64,000 nt of DNA from Spongiibacteraceae bacterium (GTDB lineage: Bacteria > Pseudomonadota > Gammaproteobacteria > Pseudomonadales > Dasaniaceae): positions 62,001 through 126,000 of the forward strand of contig JANQLG010000045.1 in NCBI GenBank assembly GCA_028280715.1, given 5' to 3'. The number at the start of each line of letters is the position of its first letter. Position 1 is the first letter of the stretch. The notes under the pieces are model-generated. The model ran no database searches. It saw nothing but the letters and a program-made list of their open reading frames with translations, and was not told where the DNA came from. Positions 46,188 through 55,135 of this stretch are shown piece by piece. A program made the translations under genes and the position numbers.

Positions 46188-47528
46188 TCACTGGCCTTTG
46201 GTCTTCTCAATGTAATCCTTATAAAAATAGGCACTGAGTTTGGGAATTCGCTCCTGTGTTTCGTAATCCACATAGTAAAGACCAAAGCGCTTGTCAAAAC
46301 CCTCCGCCCACTCAAAATTATCCATCAAACTCCAGGCAAAATACCCTCGAAGATCAATACCCTTCTCGATTAAGCGTTTAACTACATACAAATGTTCCCG
46401 CAGATAACTGACACGAACTGAATCATTAATCTGTACTTCATCATACTCATCATCAGCCGCCATACCATTTTCAGTAATCAATAATGGCGGCAATTGATAA
46501 CGTTCATTGAGTTCGGAAATTAAATTAAACAATCCTTCGGGATAAACTTCCCACCCCATTGCCGTCACTTCACTGTCTTCCGGGATTTCTGACCGATAAC
46601 CAAATACATCGTTACTCTCATCGCAGAAAATGCGTTGTCGGGTGTAATAATTGATACCGATAAAATCCAAGGGCGCAGTAATAGCTTCCATATCTCCCGC
46701 TCTCATCTTGGGCATACATTCCGGGTATTTGTCGATTATCACTTGTGGATATTTGGCTTCCAATAAAGGCTGCAGGAACCACTGATTATTTTCCTCATCA
46801 GCTAATTTCGCAGCTAATACATCATCCTGTTTATCCGATCCCGCATCATAGGGACTTAAATTTAGGACAATACCATGAGAAGCATTTGGCGCATTTTGCC
46901 TTAGGACCGGCATGGCTTTACCATGAGCCAGCAATAAGTGATGTCCCACCTGTAGAGCTTGTCGCCGATTCTGAAAACCTGGCGCATGTATGCCGTGCAG
47001 ATAACCTAACATTGCACTGCACCAGGGTTCATTCAATGTGGCATATGAAGCAACTTGATCACCAAAATAATCACTGACGACTGAAGCGTAATAAACGAAA
47101 GCAGTGACAACATCTCGATTCAACCAACCGCCCTGATCTTCTAAATATTGCGGCAAGTCCCAGTGATACAGAGTCACATAGGGCTTGATCGAATAATAAT
47201 GGAGCCTATCAATAATCTGTTGATAAAAATCGAGCCCCTCATTATTCACATCACCATCCAGAGACGTAACAACTCTTGGCCATGCGATAGAGAATCGATA
47301 AGCATCGACGCCAAGATTCTTTAGCAGTTCTAAATCTCTTTCCCAGAGATGATAATAATCACAGGTGACATCAGCATTATCGCCATTAAGTATTGCTCCT
47401 TCCTTTTGGCAAAAAGTATCCCAAATACTGTCTACCCTTCCATCTATAGCTGTAGCGCCTTCTATTTGAAATGCGGATGAAGCCACGCCGTAAATAAAAC
47501 TACTAACAACATCATTATTTTTATTCAT
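46188..47528 (-). CDS. GH1 beta-glycosidase
   Basis: A 446-residue retaining glycosidase with full (beta/alpha)8 barrel. ASYATLNEPWCSAM supplies the acid/base Glu and PLLITENGMAADD the nucleophile Glu. The N-terminus lacks a signal peptide, so it is cytoplasmic. GH1 mostly removes terminal beta-glucose, but xylosidase side activity is common. The leader has an operator at 47746 and a terminator-like hairpin just before the start. Confidence 0.9.
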   Translation of the reverse strand: MNKNNDVVSSFIYGVASSAFQIEGATAIDGRVDSIWDTFCQKEGAILNGDNADVTCDYYHLWERDLELLKNLGVDAYRFSIAWPRVVTSLDGDVNNEGLDFYQQIIDRLHYYSIKPYVTLYHWDLPQYLEDQGGWLNRDVVTAFVYYASVVSDYFGDQVASYATLNEPWCSAMLGYLHGIHAPGFQNRRQALQVGHHLLLAHGKAMPVLRQNAPNASHGIVLNLSPYDAGSDKQDDVLAAKLADEENNQWFLQPLLEAKYPQVIIDKYPECMPKMRAGDMEAITAPLDFIGINYYTRQRIFCDESNDVFGYRSEIPEDSEVTAMGWEVYPEGLFNLISELNERYQLPPLLITENGMAADDEYDEVQINDSVRVSYLREHLYVVKRLIEKGIDLRGYFAWSLMDNFEWAEGFDKRFGLYYVDYETQERIPKLSAYFYKDYIEKTKGQ

Positions 47529-47544
47529 GGTAGAAATGACTCGT

Positions 47545-47578
47545 TAAAAAAACCGATATGCCACCAGGACATATCGGT
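47545..47578 (-). terminator. Hairpin plus T-run in the GH1 leader
   Basis: On the minus strand ACCGATATG and CATATCGGT enclose nine bases and are followed by six or more T. The T-run ends about 16 nt before the GH1 start codon. This has the form of an intrinsic terminator or attenuator. Confidence 0.55.
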
Positions 47579-47613
47579 CAACTTGGAGACTACCTGGAGG
47601 AACGCGCATATAA

Positions 47614-47730
47614 CTGCGTTTTACCTACGCTACTGTTGAAAAAATTGACGACGTTATTATTGAATTCGATACCACTAACCGAGCTCAAGTATTTATCGAC
47701 AAACCGCCTAGCCCCAACAAAAGCGTTTAA
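47614..47730 (+). pseudogene. Possible gene remnant, 38 codons
   Basis: The frame reads ATVEKIDDVIIEFD then RAQVFIDKPPSPNKSV and a stop. It lacks a start codon and ribosome site but reads like protein-coding sequence. It may be the tail of a lost gene between the GH1 gene and the TonB receptor. Low confidence. Confidence 0.25.
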
Positions 47731-47745
47731 ATAATAAACACATGA

Positions 47746-47759
47746 TGTAAACGTTTACA
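47746..47759. promoter_or_regulatory. LacI-type operator upstream of the GH1 gene
   Basis: Perfect TGTAAACGTTTACA, 218 bp before the GH1 start codon. It could also affect the divergent TonB receptor promoter. Confidence 0.8.
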
Positions 47760-48368
47760 AGAAAATTATTAAATTCATTAAAAATATTTTATGCCTTCAT
47801 TGCACCAGTTTTGAGCAAACATTGAAACCAAACTTGCTAAAATATGTATTTATAACCAGTACTAATGCTTTTAAAGCAACTGCAGAACACAATTATTAGT
47901 AATAACTAAAGATTAAAAACGTATTCATATAGTTTTCTCACCGGGAAGACTTTTTTTAGCACACAAATAAGAATTGTTAATAAGAAATATTTTTTTATTA
48001 AATAAAAATCTATGCAAAAAGATAAGCCTCCTGATGCATATATCCGGCCTTTTCCCGCATTGAAGACACAACATAAAAGCCAAATATCATGCTCTTTTTT
48101 TCTTGTTAAATACCAACAGGCAATGCCCAATAAACGCGAAAACCATCAAATATCATATTGTTTTTATTGATTTTTTTGGAAAAATCAGTAAAAAAATACA
48201 GAACTTACTCCAGGCCATAACTTCTTAAATATAAAACATGAATGTGTTTCCCATTCGAAAATAAGAAAGCATGGCAACCCCTTCATTCTGAGTAATATTG
48301 ACGAATAAATAACCCCTATCTGGTACTAGACAATGAAAAAAATGAGGAGTAGTCTGCGAATTAGAAAA

Positions 48369-48382
48369 TGTAATCGTTTACA
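48369..48382. promoter_or_regulatory. LacI-type operator upstream of the TonB receptor
   Basis: TGTAATCGTTTACA, one mismatch from the consensus palindrome, 88 bp before the receptor start. Confidence 0.8.
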
Positions 48383-48469
48383 AAAAAAGGGATCAACGTT
48401 TTCAAACTGAATCGATAACATTGAATTCAGTAGATAAAAAGATAATTCGAATTATAACGGGAGATCACA

Positions 48470-51313
48470 ATGATAAAGATAAAACCATTAGCGGCTTCCA
48501 TAGCTCTGATTAATGCGGGACTCATAATGCCCGCGATGGCACAGGAAACAAGCAGCCAAGAAGAACCACTTCTACTGGAAGAGATAGTGGTAACAGGGAT
48601 TAGAGGGTCACTTCAAAAAGCCATGGATATAAAACGTGATGCACGAGGCGTTGTCGATGCAATAGCTGCGGAAGACCTTGGCAAAATGCCTGACAACAAC
48701 TTAGCGGAATCTTTGCAACGTATCCCAGGCGTATCGATTGACCGTCGAAACAACGAAGGTAACCAAGTATCGGTTCGTGGTTTCGGTCCTAGCTTTAACA
48801 TGGTGCTGTTAAATGGTCGACAGCAACCTGCTGCATCATCTCCCAAACAAGAAAATGCCAGCTCTAAAGACCAAAGCCGCGCATTTAATTTTGCCGAAAT
48901 TGCTGCTGAGTCAGTATCTGGTGTCGATATATATAAAACTTCGAGACCCGAAATGACCACAGGGGGGATAGGCGCAACAATTAACATAAAAACAGCCAAA
49001 CCATTTGACTATGAAGGTACTAAAACCGCATTCACGGTAAAAGCATCTTCAGATACATCCAATGAAGATGGCGATGACACTACACCCGAAGCATCTGGCT
49101 TATTTAGCACTACCTTTGCCGATGGAAAATTTGGCATCTTAGTTAACGCATCTTATTCAGAGCGCCACAGTTCCGAAGATTTAGTGACAACCGACGGCTG
49201 GGTTCGTAGAGATATTGCTGGTGCGAATGTAAACGCAGATTTTTCAGGTGTTGATGGTGATACATGGTGGATGGCAAGAAATATAGTGGTCGATGAAGCC
49301 CATCACGAGCGTGAAAGAACCAATGGCATGGTAGTTCTCCAATTCGCACCTAATGACAACATTACTACCACATTAGACTGGAGAATGTCTGACTATGAAG
49401 ACGAGATCGTTCGTCACCAAACTGCAGGTTGGTTCGATAACTGGTCGCAACTCAGCGGTGACGTCGATAGTAATGGCACTTTGTATAACCCATCGGTAAC
49501 AGCAGATCCTGCAAGCTTTATTGGCGCCTTAGACAGTAACGGATACAGCGATACCGTTAAAACAGAAACAGAAGGCATTGGTTTCAATGTCGACTGGCAA
49601 GTTAGCGAAACATTCAACATCCGTTTTGACTGGCACGACTCTCAAGCTGAAGCTCAACCTGGCAATGAAGTTAGCGACTTTATATATATTATTGCCGGTC
49701 CGTTAGGAACAAACTACAGTGCGGATTACACAGGTAACGGAGTACCCAACGTAGCCGTTGATGACTCATCTCTATTCAGTAACGATGGCAGTGGAAACCT
49801 AACGCCATTACCTGCTGGTTCAACGTACAATGAGCCAAACTTTTTAAGACCAAACCTTGGATTAGAAAGAGGTAACAGAGTTACCAATGATGTTGAACAG
49901 TTCCAGCTTGATTTTAAATGGGACAATGCAAGCGACTCTGCATTAAAAACCATTAGCGCAGGTATATCGAATACAGTATATGAAATTGATACTGCATTTA
50001 GATTTAGATTTTTCCAATTTGGCACTCCAAATTGTGGTGCTCCCTGTTCGGATCTTGTCAATATTCAATCATCTAATAGACCAGGCATATTTCCTACTAT
50101 CGCCGAGTTCAATGCAGAAGATGGCCTACAGGGCACGATTGATCTAGCCGTAGGAAATTTCTTTGATACCGGCCTAGGCATTCAAGAACAACACATTATT
50201 GAAGAAGATACTGATGCTCTTTATGTACAATTTGACTTTGAAACAGACTTCAATGGTATGCCATTCAGAACAACTGCCGGGGTTCGCTATGAAAATACCG
50301 AAGTAACTGGTACTTCTGTGCAAGTCGTACCTGACTTTATGAGAAGTTTCTCCACAACAGAGTTAAGACCTATAGATTCAGGCGAAACCACAGATTATAC
50401 ATTGTCAGCTGAATATACTAACTGGCTACCAAGTTTAGATACCAGCTTAGAAATCCGCGACGATATTGTTGCTCGATTCTCATATGGTAAATCATTAGCT
50501 CGTACTGACTTGAACCAGATGCGCCCCTCGTTAAGTATTTCAGACGCCAGACCAGGTGGACCTTATAACGCTAACCAGGGTAATCCAGGGCTGCTTCCAT
50601 ACGAATCAGATAACATCGATGTCTCATTCGAATGGTACTACGCAGAAAATAGTTATGCGGCTATTACCTGGTTCAAAAAATGGGTAGATAACTATATCCA
50701 AACCAGCGTGGACCAAACGACAATTATTGGGACTGGAGGTTTCGCATTAACCGATCCAAACCCTAACGCAGATCCAACCCTTACTTACCCTGTAGATGGC
50801 GGACCTAACGACCAAGTCATTACCTGGGATGTAATTTCTCCAGACAATGCAGAACAAGCAGAGATAGATGGTCTCGAACTGTCTTTACAACATTTCTTTG
50901 GTGATTCTGGGTTTGGTGTCAATGCTAACATTACGTTTGTTGATGGTGATGTCGAATACGACGTCAATTCCGTTGATCAAACGGTTTCATTGACAGGATT
51001 AAGTGATTCTTACAACCTAGTCGCCTTCTATGAAAAAGGTCGTATTCAAGCACGTATTGCTTACAACTGGCGTGATGAGTTCTTGTCTGAAACTAATCAG
51101 TTAAGACAAACCGAAGAACCTGTCTTTGTTGAAGAATACGGCCAGTTGGATGCAAGCTTCAATTACGATATCAATGACAATCTCACCGTTTTCATTGAAG
51201 GATCAAACTTAACTGAAGAAGAAGCAGAAGCTCATGGTCGTTTTAAAAACCACTTCATTTATAACGCTGAGCAATCTGCCCGCTACTCGTTGGGTATTCG
51301 TGGCACATTCTAA
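48470..51313 (+). CDS. TonB-dependent outer-membrane receptor
   Basis: A 947-residue receptor. A signal peptide ends at AMAQ, and EEIVVTGIRGSL is the TonB box and plug start typical of the Xanthomonas/Caulobacter-type TonB receptor family. Plug motifs LGKMPDNNLAESLQRIPGVSIDR and VRGFGPSFNMVLLNGRQ follow; the C-terminus ends in YSLGIRGTF with the required terminal Phe. It likely imports xylan oligosaccharides into the periplasm. GGGAGAT precedes the ATG. A terminator follows 32 bp after the stop. Confidence 0.93.
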   Translation: MIKIKPLAASIALINAGLIMPAMAQETSSQEEPLLLEEIVVTGIRGSLQKAMDIKRDARGVVDAIAAEDLGKMPDNNLAESLQRIPGVSIDRRNNEGNQVSVRGFGPSFNMVLLNGRQQPAASSPKQENASSKDQSRAFNFAEIAAESVSGVDIYKTSRPEMTTGGIGATINIKTAKPFDYEGTKTAFTVKASSDTSNEDGDDTTPEASGLFSTTFADGKFGILVNASYSERHSSEDLVTTDGWVRRDIAGANVNADFSGVDGDTWWMARNIVVDEAHHERERTNGMVVLQFAPNDNITTTLDWRMSDYEDEIVRHQTAGWFDNWSQLSGDVDSNGTLYNPSVTADPASFIGALDSNGYSDTVKTETEGIGFNVDWQVSETFNIRFDWHDSQAEAQPGNEVSDFIYIIAGPLGTNYSADYTGNGVPNVAVDDSSLFSNDGSGNLTPLPAGSTYNEPNFLRPNLGLERGNRVTNDVEQFQLDFKWDNASDSALKTISAGISNTVYEIDTAFRFRFFQFGTPNCGAPCSDLVNIQSSNRPGIFPTIAEFNAEDGLQGTIDLAVGNFFDTGLGIQEQHIIEEDTDALYVQFDFETDFNGMPFRTTAGVRYENTEVTGTSVQVVPDFMRSFSTTELRPIDSGETTDYTLSAEYTNWLPSLDTSLEIRDDIVARFSYGKSLARTDLNQMRPSLSISDARPGGPYNANQGNPGLLPYESDNIDVSFEWYYAENSYAAITWFKKWVDNYIQTSVDQTTIIGTGGFALTDPNPNADPTLTYPVDGGPNDQVITWDVISPDNAEQAEIDGLELSLQHFFGDSGFGVNANITFVDGDVEYDVNSVDQTVSLTGLSDSYNLVAFYEKGRIQARIAYNWRDEFLSETNQLRQTEEPVFVEEYGQLDASFNYDINDNLTVFIEGSNLTEEEAEAHGRFKNHFIYNAEQSARYSLGIRGTF

Positions 51314-51344
51314 AGTCTACATATAGTAATTAGTTTTTGAAAAG

Positions 51345-51380
51345 AAAGGGCCTTCATTGTTAAGAAGGCCCTTTTGTTTT
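51345..51380 (+). terminator. Intrinsic terminator after the TonB receptor
   Basis: Arms AAAGGGCCTTC and GAAGGCCCTTT (11 bp, perfect) with an eight-base loop and TTTTGTTTT tail. Some read-through would supply the halogenase-like gene. Confidence 0.85.
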
Positions 51381-51418
51381 AAAGTGCTTGAAAAGCTGAG
51401 CTAACAAAAGGTTATCTT

Positions 51419-52972
51419 ATGTCTACTCCTATCAAATCAATAATTATAGTGGGTGGTGGAACAGCTGGTTGGATTACCGCAGGAACTATTGCCGCTTATT
51501 TCAAAAATGATTCCAGCCAAAGCTTATCGGTTACGTTGATTGAATCACCCAATATTCCCATCATCGGTGTCGGTGAAGGCACATGGCCAACCATGCGCCG
51601 TACCTTAAAAAATATGGGTATTTCGGAAACGGATTTTTTCAAGGAATGTAATGCGTCCTTCAAGCAAGGTGCAAAATTTGCAAAATGGGTTACCGGGGAA
51701 GAAGACGATTTCTACTACCATCCTCTAGTACTTCCACAGGGCTTTTTAGAGGGGAACCTTGCACCCTACTGGTTAGAACAAAACAACAATATATCCTTCT
51801 CTGCGGCCGTTTGTAGCCAAGAACACCTATGCGAACAACATATAGCACCAAAACAAATTGGCACGCCAGAATACGCCGCAGTAGCTAATTATGCCTATCA
51901 CCTTGATGCAGGAAAATTTTCAGGATTCCTAACCAAACATTGTGTTAGTCAATTGGGTGTTAAGCATATTCTTGATGACGTCACTGATATCAATATGTCA
52001 CCAACTGGCGATATCAAGTCACTGTCCACAACCAATAACGGCGAATTGGAAGGCGATTTGTTTATCGATTGCACGGGTTTTAAATCGCTTTTAATTGGCG
52101 AAAAATTAGGTGTCCCTTTCATACCCAAAAAGGACACACTATTTATCGATACAGCGCTCGCCGTACAAGTGCCCTACGAGAATGAAGATACACCTATCGC
52201 TTCCCACACTATATCAACAGCACAGGAAGCAGGCTGGATATGGGATATTGGTCTGTCCTCACGCCGCGGAGTCGGGCACGTTTTTTCCAGTGACTATCTC
52301 AGTGAAGACATGGCTCATAAACAATTACGCGACTATTTAAGGCCTCGTGTTCCTGATATTGATAGCTATAACATTAGAAAAATCCCCATTAATTCAGGCC
52401 ATCGCGCTAAATTCTGGGAGAAGAATTGTGTTGCTGTGGGTCTCTCTGCAGGCTTTCTGGAACCACTAGAGGCTTCTGCATTAGTGCTGGTTGAACTATC
52501 CGCAAAAATGATCGCAGAGCAAATGCCAACAACTCGTGAAGCGATGGATATTATTTCCAAACGCTTCAATACACGATTCCTATATCGCTGGGACCGGATT
52601 ATCGATTTTCTAAAACTACATTACGTACTCAGCAAACGAACCGATAATCAATTTTGGATTGATAACCGAGACCCTAATACTGTTCCGGATAGCCTTCTCG
52701 AATTATTAGAGTTATGGAAGTATCAAACACCCTGGCACCATGAGTTTTCGCAAACTGAAGAAGTCTTCCCTGCTGCCAGTTATCAATATGTGCTTTATGG
52801 CATGGGATTTAGAACTGAAACCACTCAAAGAGCTGACCACTCATCAGACCGAAACTTTGCAAAAGAAAAATTTAATGAAGTGATGAAAATGACCAACTCT
52901 CTATTGGAAGGGCTTCCAACAAACAGAGAACTCATTGAGAAGATTCATAGCTACGGCATGCAAAAAATATAG
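51419..52972 (+). CDS. Tryptophan-halogenase-like flavoprotein
   Basis: A 517-residue flavin-dependent protein. VGGGTAGWITAG is the FAD GxGxxG; GVGEGTWPTMRRTLKNMGI and ASFKQGAKFAKW retain the Lys used by true halogenases; the WxWxIP site reads WIWDIG, so the Pro is lost. LEPLEASAL is the conserved Glu region. Such halogenase-like genes are common beside TonB receptors for carbohydrates in Caulobacter and Xanthomonas relatives. The substrate and activity are unknown; an FAD-reductase partner is not in the window. AAAGG lies upstream. Confidence 0.85.
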   Translation: MSTPIKSIIIVGGGTAGWITAGTIAAYFKNDSSQSLSVTLIESPNIPIIGVGEGTWPTMRRTLKNMGISETDFFKECNASFKQGAKFAKWVTGEEDDFYYHPLVLPQGFLEGNLAPYWLEQNNNISFSAAVCSQEHLCEQHIAPKQIGTPEYAAVANYAYHLDAGKFSGFLTKHCVSQLGVKHILDDVTDINMSPTGDIKSLSTTNNGELEGDLFIDCTGFKSLLIGEKLGVPFIPKKDTLFIDTALAVQVPYENEDTPIASHTISTAQEAGWIWDIGLSSRRGVGHVFSSDYLSEDMAHKQLRDYLRPRVPDIDSYNIRKIPINSGHRAKFWEKNCVAVGLSAGFLEPLEASALVLVELSAKMIAEQMPTTREAMDIISKRFNTRFLYRWDRIIDFLKLHYVLSKRTDNQFWIDNRDPNTVPDSLLELLELWKYQTPWHHEFSQTEEVFPAASYQYVLYGMGFRTETTQRADHSSDRNFAKEKFNEVMKMTNSLLEGLPTNRELIEKIHSYGMQKI

Positions 52973-52981
52973 AAAACATTT

Positions 52982-53710
52982 ATGAACAATATCGAACCAT
53001 TACAATTTCAAAAACATCAACATCTTAAAATAATAACAGAAAGAGGGGCTAAATATGGTGATGCTGTTTCTATGGTCTATATCGTGCCGGAAGAAATTCC
53101 ACACTTAACAGCCAACTACCCTATCGTTCTTACCAAAGATAATAAAACAGGTCAGTTTAGATTGGCAGTTTTATTGGGTTTTGAAGACGGTGAAAATCTT
53201 TTTCTTAAAGACAATCAATGGCAAGCATCCTACATACCACTTAATATTCAACGCGGCCCATTCTATCCAGCTTTAGCTGACATTAATGGCCAGCAAGTTA
53301 TAGCTGTGCATATTGATACTAACCACAGCAGAGTCAATGGTGATGAAGGTGAAAATTTATTCGAACATAACGGCTCACCTTCAGAGTTATTAAACTATAT
53401 AAATACAGTGTTAACTTGCCTTACCTCAGGTCAAACTACCGGAAACGATTTTATTGAAAAGCTATTACAACATGATCTTGTTGACCCTCTTCAAGTCAAC
53501 ATAGAATTTGACAATCACTCAAAGGTTTTTCTTGAAGGCATCTACACTATAAATATGGAAAAAATTTCCGTGCTAGATAAGGAAATAATACGGCAGCTCA
53601 ATGAGAAGAATTACGATAGATATATTTCTGCCATCGACTCCAACCTGAGTGGAAATCTATCTCAATTGATATCACTCAAGAACAAAAAACTGGCTGCGCT
53701 GGCCAGTTGA
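52982..53710 (+). CDS. SapC-family protein
   Basis: A 242-residue protein resembling the SapC family: YGDAVSMVYIVPEEIPHLTANYPIVL, then LAVLLGFEDGENLFL and NIQRGPFYPALAD. SapC-like genes commonly accompany TonB receptors and halogenase-like genes in the same order as here; the true role is unknown. It starts 9 bp after the halogenase stop. Confidence 0.85.
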   Translation: MNNIEPLQFQKHQHLKIITERGAKYGDAVSMVYIVPEEIPHLTANYPIVLTKDNKTGQFRLAVLLGFEDGENLFLKDNQWQASYIPLNIQRGPFYPALADINGQQVIAVHIDTNHSRVNGDEGENLFEHNGSPSELLNYINTVLTCLTSGQTTGNDFIEKLLQHDLVDPLQVNIEFDNHSKVFLEGIYTINMEKISVLDKEIIRQLNEKNYDRYISAIDSNLSGNLSQLISLKNKKLAALAS

Positions 53711-53888
53711 TCTTAATCTAACCATCTATAAATTAAACATCAATTCCCCTGTGCTATCTATAACACTATTTGACAGTAAGCGGAATACGATAGTGGAGAA
53801 TCACAAACTAAAGACCTGACCCCGATATGTTAAAAGCAAGAAAAACAGCATAATTACCCAACAAAAAACTATACTGACACTTCACAAA

Positions 53889-53902
53889 TGTAAACGTTTA
53901 CA
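53889..53902. promoter_or_regulatory. LacI-type operator upstream of the second GH26-like gene
   Basis: Perfect TGTAAACGTTTACA, 54 bp before the ATG at 53956. It gives the GH26-like/hydrolase pair its own control. Confidence 0.85.
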
Positions 53903-53955
53903 TTATTCTATGCCGTAATACTGATAGAACTGAGTCACCACATCAGGAGGTGCTT

Positions 53956-55053
53956 ATGATCCTCAGATCAATAGTGTCAACGATAGTTTCAAGCACACTG
54001 GCAGCCATTGCGTTGCTTTTGGTTAGCCAATTTTCTGAAGCCAACACCCCACTTGAATTAGCTGAACGCGATGGTGTTTTTCCTCGTTTTGCCACTTACC
54101 AACACGACTATCAGCCGAGAGCATTTTTCAATGCCAAGCTAGAACCCGAACAAGGCATCATTCACGGTGCAGGTCAGGATGAGAAGAGCTTCCGCGAGTA
54201 TGCGTCATTGTTTCCACAGCAACACCAACCCGTCATGACCATGAGCTATGTAACATTGGTGCGAGGATTAGAAAACGTTAAAGAATGGCATAACAATCAT
54301 TTAGCACTGAAGGATCAACCCGTATTATTACAGATTGGCGTTAATCTCACAGCAGGTAGAGATGACGGTACCGGCAGCGATAAAGCCGTCGCCAATGGGG
54401 AGTATGACGACGCTATTGACACCTTTGTCGAAGCACTCAAAGACCTTAACGTTCCCACTTACTTGCGCATTGGCTACGAATTTGAAGGTGAATGGAATAA
54501 TTACTCGCCTGAAACTTATGTTGTCGCTTTCAAAAGAATCACGGATAAAGTTCGCGCTGCCGGTTTGGACAATATTGCCACCGTTTGGTGTTCAGCCGGT
54601 GGCTCAGCTGGCTTTGTTGCGTTTGATCGGTTGATGGCATTCTACCCCGGTGATGACTATGTCGACTGGTGGAGCGTCGATGTGTTTTCCCCTGAAGAAA
54701 TCCCCCACCCCTGGCTAGGCGAGTTTTATGATTTAGCGGGTAAACACAAAAAGCCGGTCATGATCGGGGAAAACACGCCGCGTTATGTCGGCGCCAATAA
54801 AGGCTGGCACAGCTGGATACGCTGGTACAAGCCCTTCTTTGAGATGGTACGCAAGCATCCTGAGATCAAAGCCATCAGTTACATCAACTGGGACTGGGTA
54901 TATTGGTCAAATGAATTGGGATTTGAGTGGCATGACTGGGAAGATGCCAGGCTACAAACTGATGAATTAGTCTCTGAGCTTTACGTGCATGAGTTATCCC
55001 ACCCGATTTGGCTTCACGCTAAGGATATTAGAAAAATTGCTCTGGAAAAATAA
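53956..55053 (+). CDS. GH26-like secreted glycosidase
   Basis: A 365-residue exported protein (signal peptide MILRSIVSTIVSSTLAAIALLLVSQFSEA). YLRIGYEFEGEWNNYSPETY carries the acid Glu, DWWSVDVF the barrel strand, and VMIGENTPRY a candidate nucleophile Glu. It is related to the lipoprotein at 41730 but the central inserts differ, so the two may act on different linkages or backbones. No lipobox, so it is probably periplasmic or secreted. AGGAGG is 5 nt from the ATG at 53956. Confidence 0.65.
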   Translation: MILRSIVSTIVSSTLAAIALLLVSQFSEANTPLELAERDGVFPRFATYQHDYQPRAFFNAKLEPEQGIIHGAGQDEKSFREYASLFPQQHQPVMTMSYVTLVRGLENVKEWHNNHLALKDQPVLLQIGVNLTAGRDDGTGSDKAVANGEYDDAIDTFVEALKDLNVPTYLRIGYEFEGEWNNYSPETYVVAFKRITDKVRAAGLDNIATVWCSAGGSAGFVAFDRLMAFYPGDDYVDWWSVDVFSPEEIPHPWLGEFYDLAGKHKKPVMIGENTPRYVGANKGWHSWIRWYKPFFEMVRKHPEIKAISYINWDWVYWSNELGFEWHDWEDARLQTDELVSELYVHELSHPIWLHAKDIRKIALEK

Positions 55054-55135
55054 AAACCGGGCCGCACGATCTGCACAGTAAGCCACTTTTTCATTGGCAA
55101 TAATCAGCACACAATTCACTCGTGGAAAAAACACT

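Larger units (their letters stand above)
47529..48469. other. Long divergent regulatory region GH1 / TonB receptor
   Basis: 941 bp without a firm gene. It holds two LacI-type operators (47746 and 48369), a hairpin with T-run facing the GH1 gene (47545-47578), a short coding-like frame at 47614-47730, and AT-rich DNA from 47760 to 48470. Divergent promoters must lie inside. Confidence 0.6.

Noticed and set aside
47906-48130. Minus-strand 74-codon frame in the long gap
   Set aside because: No ribosome site or domain; Lys/Ile-rich composition as expected of AT-rich DNA.
51419-52972. A true tryptophan 7-halogenase of secondary metabolism
   Set aside because: WxWxIP is altered, there is no biosynthetic context, and the TonB/SapC neighbours indicate the carbohydrate-locus subgroup.
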